A DNA stretch of 24,988 bases from CAYGZQ01 sp964354375 [NCBI: uncultured Planctomycetota bacterium] (GTDB taxonomy: Bacteria; JAJVIF01; JAPKYR01): assembly GCA_964354375.1 (NCBI GenBank), contig CAYGZQ010000031.1, forward strand, positions 12,193 to 37,180. Reading direction: 5' to 3'. The position numbers were made by a program, and so were the translations under genes. Each line of letters begins with the position of its first letter. Within the stretch, counting starts at the first letter, position 1. Positions 8,415-14,580 of the stretch are shown one piece after another. The notes beneath the pieces are model-generated. The model was not told where the DNA came from, did no database searches, and worked only from the letters and a program-made list of their open reading frames with translations.

Positions 8415-8506
8415 GCACTAGGCCTCAAAAAGCCTACGTGCGGGTCACCAGCTCTGAAGGGCGATTTGGCGTCGACCAGTTGAGGGGTAGGTGACCTGCT
8501 TTTTTT
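8415..8506 (+). ncRNA. Candidate structured small RNA with its own promoter and terminator
   Basis: About 92 nt lie between a good promoter and a T-run. The first hairpin pairs GCAC (8415-8418) with GTGC (8438-8441) and TAGGC (8419-8423) with GCCTA (8432-8436), with C8437 bulged and an A-rich loop. It is followed by GGGTCACC (8442-8449) paired with GGTGACCT (8490-8497), one G-T wobble included, closing a 40-nt internal segment, and then by TTTTTTT (8500-8506). No reading frame of note lies inside. I compared it by eye with SRP RNA, 6S, tmRNA and common riboswitches and saw none of their signatures. It may instead be a transcribed leader of the 8618 gene with a terminator, that is, a cis-regulatory element. 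Confidence 0.5.
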
Positions 8507-8548
8507 GCGCCCGAATCCTGTCCCCGTAACTCCAGATGCCCATACCTG

Positions 8549-8557
8549 TGGTATGCT
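8549..8557 (+). promoter_or_regulatory. Possible extended -10 for the SUMF1-fusion lipoprotein gene
   Basis: TGGTATGCT is an extended -10 (TGN followed by TATGCT) with no convincing -35. It lies downstream of the terminator-like element at 8442-8506 and would start a leader of about 54 nt before the GTG at 8618. Confidence 0.3.
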
Positions 8558-8617
8558 TGACTTCAGGAGATGACTTCCGGCGGAGCGCTGGTGACTGGAC
8601 GATCAGGGAGGTGTGAA

Positions 8618-10540
8618 GTGCGTATCCGTGTTGCAGCGTTTGGGGCTCTTCTTCTCAGTGCAGCGATGCTGTCGTGCGCCGCGCGGATTCCCACGGCCCC
8701 CGATCCTGGTGCCCGTCCGGGCGGAGCCGGTGATGCTTGCGTCCCTGCCGATTCGCCTGGAAGGACGCTGCTTGGTTACTGGACCATCCGCATACCGGCC
8801 GACAGGAGCTGTGTGCAGGCTGTGCCCGCAAGGATGGCTGAGCTCCACCTGAACGTGATTAGACTTCTTGAGGGGAAGGCGTGCAACGATTGCCTGGAGC
8901 TGGGGGATTTCCTGATTACGTCGCAGGATGTGCTCAATGTCAATGTGACCTTAAAGCACCCGTTCCCGGGACTGGCCAAATACACAGGGTTCGATGTGCG
9001 TGGCATAGTAATAACCGGTTCCGATTATGTGTTCCCATCCACGGGTCGGCTGATTTCCTGGACCGGTGAGCATGTGAGGCTGCTTTGGCCCGACGGCTAC
9101 ACCACCCTCTTCAACCCGACCGAGTTTCCTGAGGACAATCCTGGACCGCCCGCGCTCAAATACATTCCGGGGCACAAGGCGCCTGGCGGCGACCTCTCGG
9201 CTACTCTGAATCCCTACATGTGTTTCATGAAAGACAAAGAAAGACGGATGTTCGAATCCGGCGCGGCTGAGACGCAGATGATGCGGCTTAAGCTCGTGCC
9301 GGGGGACATCGAGCTTGGATATGCCGTGGACGCGTGCTGGACGCCTGTCGATGACCCGGTGACTGAGCCTCTTGACGACTTCCCTATTACGGCGAACTGC
9401 AGGGAAGCGTATGCGGTGTTCGTGAATCAGGGGGCGGGGCTGAAGCCGATAGCCGGGACCAGCACTTTGGTGCAGGTTGAGGTCAGGGATCATCAGGGAA
9501 GCGGCACTGTGTCGGCAGTTGTTGTCGAAGCTCCCGACCTCTTCAATGGCGCCAGGTCCCTTGAGGTATCGACGACTACGGATGAAGGTATCTTTTTCAC
9601 GGGCACTCTGGTAAATGAGCTTGGGGCTGCCGAGGGGGAATACCCTCTTCTTACGAAGGTGATAGATTGGGAAGGCGATGAGAACTTGGGGCAGGTTGAC
9701 GCATGGCAGGTGGTGCCCGTCAGAGTGACTGAGTCGGGGTATCCGCTCAATGAGCTTGTCTACATTCCGGAAGGTTGGTTTGTCATGGGGGTGGACCCCG
9801 CCAATGATCCGGAGGGTGACTATCAGGCAGAGCCTCTCCATATGCATCCTACAGGTGCTTACTACATCAGTCGTTATGAGGTGACGTCTCAGGAGTTCGG
9901 ATCTTTCGTAGCAGCAGGCGGGTACTACAACCCTGAGTGGTGGAGCGAAGACGGCTGGGCGTGGCGTTGCGAATACGACATCACGGAGCCATTTGTCTGG
10001 ACAGACCATCCCGATGGCAAATGGAAGCCGGATTGGCCTATTTTCGTCTACTACTACGAAGCGGAGGCATTCTGCAAGTGGGCTGGTGGACGGCTTCCCA
10101 CCGAGCCCGAATGGGAGAGAGCAGCCCGAGGAGACAATGACCACCGTGTTTATCCCTGGGGGGATGAGTGGGACCCGGAGAAACTGTGGTGCAAGGACAA
10201 CTCAGCCTATCACTGGTTCATGGGCTTCATGCCGGTGGGGTCGTTCAGTCCGGAGGGCGACAGTCCGTGGGGGCTTTCCGACTGCGCCGGCAACCAGATG
10301 GAATTGACCAGCTACTGGTGGACCGGCCCGCCGAGCGAGATGTATGAGCAGTACGCATCGGGCGACTTCACGCCCCCACCTCCTCCCGAACCGGGAGAGG
10401 ATCGGAACCGGGTTACCCGAGACGGGGATTATGGGGCGCCGGTCTGCTTTTTCCGTTGTGCATGGCGCTGGTTCTCGCCTAACTTGGACAGCGATTCCCA
10501 GTCCCATGGTGGATTTCGGATTGTTTTCGATAACTGGTGA
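8618..10540 (+). CDS. Lipoprotein: HPF/GFDV module fused to SUMF1/FGE-sulfatase domain (640 aa)
   Basis: I chose the GTG at 8618 because AGGGAGGT ends 5 bp before it and the resulting signal peptide ends in the lipobox MLSC (Cys20). An upstream in-frame ATG at 8570 has its purine run touching the codon and spoils the signal peptide. Residues about 50-270 are the module shared with the 466 and 6770 genes: LLGYW, CNDC, HPFPG 114-118, GFDV 124-127, YIPGHK, DDFPITAN. Residues about 378-640 form a formylglycine-generating-enzyme-type (SUMF1) domain: YIPEGWFVMG, YYISRYEVT, AEAFCKWAGGRLPTEPEWERAARG, YPWGDEW, CAGNQMEL and HGGFRIV. Cys610 and Cys614 are three residues apart, whereas aerobic FGE uses a pair four residues apart, so sulfatase-activating activity is not supported. 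Many SUMF1-domain proteins have other roles. The domain probably acts at the cell surface. Confidence 0.85.
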   Translation: MRIRVAAFGALLLSAAMLSCAARIPTAPDPGARPGGAGDACVPADSPGRTLLGYWTIRIPADRSCVQAVPARMAELHLNVIRLLEGKACNDCLELGDFLITSQDVLNVNVTLKHPFPGLAKYTGFDVRGIVITGSDYVFPSTGRLISWTGEHVRLLWPDGYTTLFNPTEFPEDNPGPPALKYIPGHKAPGGDLSATLNPYMCFMKDKERRMFESGAAETQMMRLKLVPGDIELGYAVDACWTPVDDPVTEPLDDFPITANCREAYAVFVNQGAGLKPIAGTSTLVQVEVRDHQGSGTVSAVVVEAPDLFNGARSLEVSTTTDEGIFFTGTLVNELGAAEGEYPLLTKVIDWEGDENLGQVDAWQVVPVRVTESGYPLNELVYIPEGWFVMGVDPANDPEGDYQAEPLHMHPTGAYYISRYEVTSQEFGSFVAAGGYYNPEWWSEDGWAWRCEYDITEPFVWTDHPDGKWKPDWPIFVYYYEAEAFCKWAGGRLPTEPEWERAARGDNDHRVYPWGDEWDPEKLWCKDNSAYHWFMGFMPVGSFSPEGDSPWGLSDCAGNQMELTSYWWTGPPSEMYEQYASGDFTPPPPPEPGEDRNRVTRDGDYGAPVCFFRCAWRWFSPNLDSDSQSHGGFRIVFDNW

Positions 10541-10543
10541 CCA

Positions 10544-10559
10544 AGGGCGCTAACGCCCT
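10544..10559 (+). terminator. Weak hairpin after the SUMF1-fusion gene
   Basis: AGGGCG (10544-10549) pairs with CGCCCT (10554-10559) around a CTAA loop, starting 4 bp after the stop codon. There is no T-run, so termination is uncertain. Confidence 0.3.
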
Positions 10560-10598
10560 CAAATACCATTTCACATCCCCTCACGCAGGAGGAAGGAC

Positions 10599-10640
10599 AT
10601 GACGCGTATCCCCCTCTGTACCGTCACCATGATGCTGTAG
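10599..10640 (+). pseudogene. 13-codon open frame with strong RBS, possible lipoprotein remnant or leader peptide
   Basis: AGGAGGAAGG stands immediately before an ATG that opens the 13-codon frame MTRIPLCTVTMML, closed by TAG. The basic start and hydrophobic run resemble the first half of the lipoprotein signal peptides nearby, and the ribosome-binding site is stronger than that of the next gene. It may be the stump of a decayed lipoprotein gene or a translated leader. A 6-bp dyad (TGCGGG 10641-10646 with CCCGCA 10665-10670) follows directly. Confidence 0.3.
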
Positions 10641-10739
10641 TGCGGGAGTCATCATTCCCCGCTACCCGCAGCCTTGAGATCATGCCGCTTGGTTGATTTA
10701 CCCCCCTCGACCGGGTAGGATGACCCGCGTGAGTGCTCA

Positions 10740-12662
10740 ATGAGCTTTCTTGACCGTCTGAAATCAACCGTGCTCGGGAAAAGGCGTCCGCGTCGGAAAG
10801 TGGTTGTGATCGCCTCCGACGGCATGGATCCGCGCATCCTCGAAAAGCTTCTGAAGGAAGGCCGGATGCCCAACATGCAGAGCGTCGCCGAGCGTGGCGG
10901 CTATGCGCATCTAGGCACCACCATCCCCGCCGAAAGCCCGGTCGCGTGGTCCAGCTTCGCCACCGGCATGAATCCCGGCAAGCACGGTATTTTCGATTTC
11001 CTCCATCGCAACCCGTCAACCTACAGACCCCAGATCGCCCCCGTAAGCGTGAAGCAGAAGAAGCTCGGAAAACCCGAGCCGATATGCAACCGCTCGGGCG
11101 CAGGCGTATGGAAGGTCCTCAGCGACGCGGGCCTGCGCTCGACCGTTCTCAGGGTGCCGGTGACATTTCCGCCGGAGAAATTCAACGGCCGGATGATCTC
11201 CGGACTCGGCGTGCCCGATCTCAGGGGAACCTGGGGTACAAGTGTCCTCTACCAGGAAGGCGGTCGCGCCGCCGACACCGAAATGGGCGGCGTCGAGGTG
11301 GCGGTCAGTCGAAGCGACGACGGGACCTACACAACTGAAATCGTCGGGCCACGGAGGGCAAACTCCCCGGTAGCACTAAAGATAAGAGTGCAGGATGGTC
11401 GCGCGAATCTCGAATGGCAGGACCAGACCCTCAGGATCGCTCCCCGAGAGTGGAGCCCATGGGTTCCCATCTATTTCGAAGTCTCGCTCGGCCCGATTAC
11501 CGTTCGTCCCAGGGGAATAATGAAATTCTTCCTCCACTCGCTTGACCCGCTGAAGCTGTATCTGTCGGCGATCTCGCTCGATCCGTCCGATCCTTTTTAC
11601 CCCGTGAGCCAGCCCGCGGGATGGTCGAAGGACCTTGCAAAGGAGCACGGCAATTTCTGCACACTCGGCTGGATGGAGGACACATGGGGTCTGAACGAGG
11701 GAAGGCTCAACGAGGCGGAGTTCCTCGAGGAGGCGGACGAGTACACCGACAAACTGGAGGAGATGGTCCTCGCCCTTGTGGAGGAGAAAGAGGACGATTT
11801 TTTCATCGCCGTGTTCGAGGCGACCGACCGTAACCAGCACATGTTCTGGCGATGCATCGATCCGGAGCATCCGGCATGGGACGACGCCGAATCCGGAAGA
11901 TGGTCCGAGACGATCGACAAGACCTACGAGAGGTTCGACCGGACGGTCGGGGAAGTGGCAAAACGGCTCGACAACGATACCGTGCTCATGGTGATGAGCG
12001 ACCACGGGTTCAACACGTTCCGCCGGGCCGTGAACGTGAACACGTGGCTGAGAAACGAAGGCTACCTGATCGCCGACCCCGACTCATGCAGGGCGGACTT
12101 CAGCATGAACGATCTTCAGCGGGACGGGAAATTCTGGCCGGGCGTCGACTGGAGCAAGTCAAGGGCGTACTCGCTGGGGCTCGGGAAAATCTATGTCAAT
12201 CTCTGCGGACGCGAGGCTATGGGGATTGTCAACCCGGGTCGAGAGTACGAGATGCTTCGGGACGAGATCATCGAGAAGCTTCTGAAGATGACCGATCCGA
12301 AAACCGGCAAGCCGATCATGAGCGTCGTTCACAAGTCGGATCGGATTTTCACCGGCCCCAGAGTGCCCGAGGCAGGCGACCTTGTGATCGGCTTCAACGT
12401 CGGTTACCGGGTGAGCTGGCAGACCGCGCTCGGCGGATTCCCACCCGATGTGATCGAAGACAACGTGAAGAAATGGTCGGCGGATCACTGCTCCGTCAAT
12501 TCGGATTTCGCGAAGGGCGTTTTTATGTCCACCGAAAAATATCCCGGCTTCTCAAGCGAGAAGGGTCCGGAAATCATCGACCTCGCCCCGACGATCCTCA
12601 GACATCTGGAAGTCGATATCCCGAAAGACATCGATGGGGTGCCTCTCCAGAACAAGACGTAG
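10740..12662 (+). CDS. Alkaline-phosphatase-superfamily phosphodiesterase (type I PDE/nucleotide pyrophosphatase-like, 640 aa)
   Basis: This is a predicted two-metal hydrolase of the type I phosphodiesterase/nucleotide pyrophosphatase branch. The complete ligand set can be placed: Asp27 in ASDGMD, nucleophile Ser66 in AESPVAW (relatives often have Thr here), Asp363 and His367 in ATDRNQH, Asp421-His422 in MSDHGF, and His583 in SADHC. The segment SFATGMNPGKHGIFDF after the nucleophile is typical of a bacterial subgroup of unknown substrate. There is no signal peptide; the N-terminus is basic, so the protein is probably cytoplasmic. The ATG at 10740 has only a weak ribosome-binding site. The TAG stop codon overlaps the first bases of the dispersed palindrome at 12661-12684, so the extreme C-terminus may have been set by insertion of that element. 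It is not clearly in an operon with its neighbours. Confidence 0.85.
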   Translation: MSFLDRLKSTVLGKRRPRRKVVVIASDGMDPRILEKLLKEGRMPNMQSVAERGGYAHLGTTIPAESPVAWSSFATGMNPGKHGIFDFLHRNPSTYRPQIAPVSVKQKKLGKPEPICNRSGAGVWKVLSDAGLRSTVLRVPVTFPPEKFNGRMISGLGVPDLRGTWGTSVLYQEGGRAADTEMGGVEVAVSRSDDGTYTTEIVGPRRANSPVALKIRVQDGRANLEWQDQTLRIAPREWSPWVPIYFEVSLGPITVRPRGIMKFFLHSLDPLKLYLSAISLDPSDPFYPVSQPAGWSKDLAKEHGNFCTLGWMEDTWGLNEGRLNEAEFLEEADEYTDKLEEMVLALVEEKEDDFFIAVFEATDRNQHMFWRCIDPEHPAWDDAESGRWSETIDKTYERFDRTVGEVAKRLDNDTVLMVMSDHGFNTFRRAVNVNTWLRNEGYLIADPDSCRADFSMNDLQRDGKFWPGVDWSKSRAYSLGLGKIYVNLCGREAMGIVNPGREYEMLRDEIIEKLLKMTDPKTGKPIMSVVHKSDRIFTGPRVPEAGDLVIGFNVGYRVSWQTALGGFPPDVIEDNVKKWSADHCSVNSDFAKGVFMSTEKYPGFSSEKGPEIIDLAPTILRHLEVDIPKDIDGVPLQNKT

Positions 12663-12684
12663 GGGCACGGCATGCCGTGCCCCT
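12661..12684. repeat. Dispersed 24-bp perfect palindrome, copy 1
   Basis: AGGGGCACGGCA is followed directly by its reverse complement. Identical copies lie at 19929-19952 and 23986-24009. This copy supplies the last two bases of the stop codon of the upstream phosphodiesterase gene and lies just before the hicBA promoter, so it could act as a hairpin at the end of that message. Confidence 0.9.
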
Positions 12685-12709
12685 GGACAAACGCGACACA
12701 ACGGGCTTC

Positions 12710-12718
12710 TGGTATAAT
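12710..12718 (+). promoter_or_regulatory. Extended -10 promoter of hicBA
   Basis: TGGTATAAT contains a perfect -10 (12713-12718) with the extended TGN element. There is no -35 at the usual distance, which is acceptable for extended -10 promoters. Initiation near 12725 leaves a leader of about 20 nt containing the GGAGG of hicB. Confidence 0.5.
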
Positions 12719-12743
12719 TGCTGTCACCGACGGAGGTATATGA

Positions 12744-12968
12744 ATGAGCACCTATCGTCTCGCTTGCGTAATCGAGAAAGACGAGAATGGCTATTACGCC
12801 TACTGCCCGCAATTGCAGGGTTGTTATACGCAGGGAGAGACCTTCGAGGAGGCCGTGAGCAACCTCAGAGACGCAATGAGACTCCACATTGAGGACAGGC
12901 TGGCGGAAAAAGAACCGATCCCGTCCGCGGAGCTGATCAATCTCACGTCGATCGAGGTCACGGTGTGA
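12744..12968 (+). CDS. hicB: HicB-family antitoxin
   Basis: This 74-aa protein is the short form of HicB: an RNase-H-like partial fold with the family pattern YRLACVIEKDENGYYAYCPQLQGCYTQGETFEEA, followed by a helix (AVSNLRDAMRLHIED). It lacks the C-terminal DNA-binding extension of longer HicB proteins, so direct repression of its own promoter is uncertain. HicB neutralises the HicA ribonuclease by binding it. The start has GGAGG 7 bp upstream. Its stop codon overlaps the GTG of hicA by 4 bases, which indicates translational coupling. The order is antitoxin first, which is common for this family. Confidence 0.9.
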   Translation: MSTYRLACVIEKDENGYYAYCPQLQGCYTQGETFEEAVSNLRDAMRLHIEDRLAEKEPIPSAELINLTSIEVTV

Positions 12969-13195
12969 GCCCGCGTTTCCCGTGGGTCAGCGCCGCGCAG
13001 GTTATCGCTGTTCTGAGAAAGCGCGGGTTTCTGCTGGTAAGGTCGTCAGGGAGCCATCATATCTTCCGGAATGCCAAAGGTGCCAGAGTGACGGTCGCGG
13101 TTCATGCAGGCAAGATCATTCACCCCAAGGTGCTGGACCGAATCCTAAGAGATGCGAAGATGACAGGGGACGATTTCCTTGAGGCCCTTGGATAG
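12965..13195 (+). CDS. hicA: HicA-family toxin (mRNA interferase)
   Basis: This 76-aa protein has the double-stranded-RNA-binding-like HicA fold. The helix QVIAVLRKRGFLLVRSSGSHHIFRN contains the GSHH motif, whose histidine is the catalytic residue, followed by VTVAVHAGKIIHPKVLDRILRDAKMTGDDFLEAL. It is full length, so the toxin looks intact. In studied pairs HicA cleaves messenger RNA when its antitoxin is lost. Translation starts at GTG 12965, overlapping the hicB stop. It converges with the radical SAM gene on the other strand, 33 bp away, with no visible terminator between them. Confidence 0.92.
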   Translation: MSPRFPWVSAAQVIAVLRKRGFLLVRSSGSHHIFRNAKGARVTVAVHAGKIIHPKVLDRILRDAKMTGDDFLEALG

Positions 13196-13228
13196 GCTGC
13201 GCCGAGGACAAAATATCCGGATCAAATC

Positions 13229-14479
13229 TCATCCCGCCAGCAGCAGTCTCTTTTCCTTCCTTTCCCCGAACGGCAGAATCAATTGAGGTTCGGAACGGAC
13301 GGGTGATTTCCTCGGTTCCCCAAGCGCCGCGCGACCGTCGATCAGAATGTAGCCGAGCGTTTTTCTCGACACTCGTCCGAGCTTGAGAAAATCCTCCACC
13401 GACTTCAGCCTTCCCTCGAATCTCGCCTGCAGAATTCTCTTCGCGAGAATCGGTCCGATGCCCGGAATCCTCAAGAGTTGCGAAGGCTCGACGCGGTTGA
13501 TGTCCATGGGGAACAACTCCGGATGGGATCTCGCCCATGTCTCCTTTGGATCGGCCTCCAGATCGAGTCTGCCGTTATCGTTGAATGCAAAATCATCCAG
13601 TTTGAAGCCGTACAGTGCGAGAAGCCTGTCCGCCTGATAAAGTCGCACTGACCGTAGCGGGTTCTCGGCTTCGCGGTCCTGAAGAGGTGTTCCGGGGATC
13701 GGGTTGAACGGCGAGTAGTACACCCGCCGGAAGCTGAGCTCCCTGTAAAGATATTCCGACACCATTACCAGCGCCCGATCGTTCGCCCCCGGATCGTCCG
13801 ATCCGCCGACCACAAACTGCGTGGTCTGCCCGACCCGCAGAGGAATCTTGCCCTGCCTGCGAAGAGTCTCGATCCACTGCATCTGGTTCAGAATTGCGGT
13901 CTTGATGCTCTTGTTGGGGGCGATGTCCTTCAGGGCGGACTCGCTCGGAGCCTCCATGTTGACGCTCAGGCGATCCGCGTACCGCCCCGCCGCCTCGATC
14001 AGATCGATCGAAGAGCCCGGCAGAATTTTCAGATGAATGTAGCCTGGGTAGAGATATTTTTCGCGGAGAATCCGGGCCGTATCGATGATCTGCGTCATCG
14101 TCTCACGGACGCAAGTGCCTATCCCCGAGGACAGGAACAATCCTTCCACGAGGCCGGACTGAGACATCTGCTGAGTGATCTTCGCCAGCTCGATCGGTGT
14201 GAGCGTCTCGCGGGGACGGTCGAAGTCTTTCCTGAAGGCGCAGTACTTGCAGTTGAACTGGCAGTGCGAGGTCTGGAGCACCTTCAGAACCGGCATGGCT
14301 CGACCGCAACTGTTTACACGAGACACGCCGGGGATTCGGTCCGTCTGCCGGTCGTGAAATCCCGACAGGTTGGACAGCGCTCCGATCTGGGCGGGGTCGG
14401 GTTTCACGTCCGAGCAGGTGACGTCGAATACCGCCCCCAGGCTCAGATGAGTGAGTTTATCGGCACGTCCCTCAGCCAT
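13229..14479 (-). CDS. Radical SAM protein with helix-hairpin-helix domain, putative DNA modification/repair type (416 aa)
   Basis: The 4Fe-4S cluster motif CxxxCxxC is complete (Cys73, Cys77, Cys80 in HCQFNCKYC). A radical SAM core follows, and a helix-hairpin-helix near residues 328-368 (LLRIPGIGPILAKRILQAR) indicates DNA binding. Length and architecture match the radical SAM family annotated as putative DNA modification or repair, which normally sits beside a uracil-DNA-glycosylase-like gene. No such partner is next to it here; the flanking genes are hicA and a propeller protein. The ATG at 14479 has no Shine-Dalgarno but is preceded by the perfect dyad at 14480-14497. Further ATG codons inside are less likely because the start of the family lies near residue 1. 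Confidence 0.85.
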   Translation of the reverse strand: MAEGRADKLTHLSLGAVFDVTCSDVKPDPAQIGALSNLSGFHDRQTDRIPGVSRVNSCGRAMPVLKVLQTSHCQFNCKYCAFRKDFDRPRETLTPIELAKITQQMSQSGLVEGLFLSSGIGTCVRETMTQIIDTARILREKYLYPGYIHLKILPGSSIDLIEAAGRYADRLSVNMEAPSESALKDIAPNKSIKTAILNQMQWIETLRRQGKIPLRVGQTTQFVVGGSDDPGANDRALVMVSEYLYRELSFRRVYYSPFNPIPGTPLQDREAENPLRSVRLYQADRLLALYGFKLDDFAFNDNGRLDLEADPKETWARSHPELFPMDINRVEPSQLLRIPGIGPILAKRILQARFEGRLKSVEDFLKLGRVSRKTLGYILIDGRAALGEPRKSPVRSEPQLILPFGERKEKRLLLAG

Positions 14480-14497
14480 GCTAAATAGATGTTTAGC
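14480..14497. promoter_or_regulatory. Perfect dyad at the start of the radical SAM gene
   Basis: GCTAAA (14480-14485) and TTTAGC (14492-14497) are exact reverse complements with a 6-bp spacer, directly upstream of the ATG at 14479 on the minus strand. The position suits an operator or a hairpin in the leader. It does not match the LexA boxes I know. Confidence 0.4.
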
Positions 14498-14580
14498 ACA
14501 AGATCATTCCGGAGTCAAGCCGGGGAGTCTTCGAGTCTTCTTTCTGGTATCCTTGCCGGAAATCTCCGAGTGCGGGGTTG

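Noticed and set aside
8415-8506. SRP RNA, 6S RNA, tmRNA or a known riboswitch
   Set aside because: The expected conserved elements (for example the SRP GGAAG-type loop pair or the tmRNA tRNA-like end) are not present by eye.
8951-10144. 397-aa open frame on the minus strand
   Set aside because: It is antisense to the SUMF1-fusion gene, whose domains are clear; it is a shadow of a GC-rich coding sequence.
8618-10540. Active formylglycine-generating enzyme
   Set aside because: The cysteine spacing differs from the aerobic enzyme and no sulfatase is nearby; only the fold-level assignment is kept.
11852-12892. 346-aa open frame on + overlapping the phosphodiesterase, the palindrome and hicB
   Set aside because: It is out of frame with a protein bearing all metal ligands, is very Arg-rich, and runs across a palindrome and a promoter.
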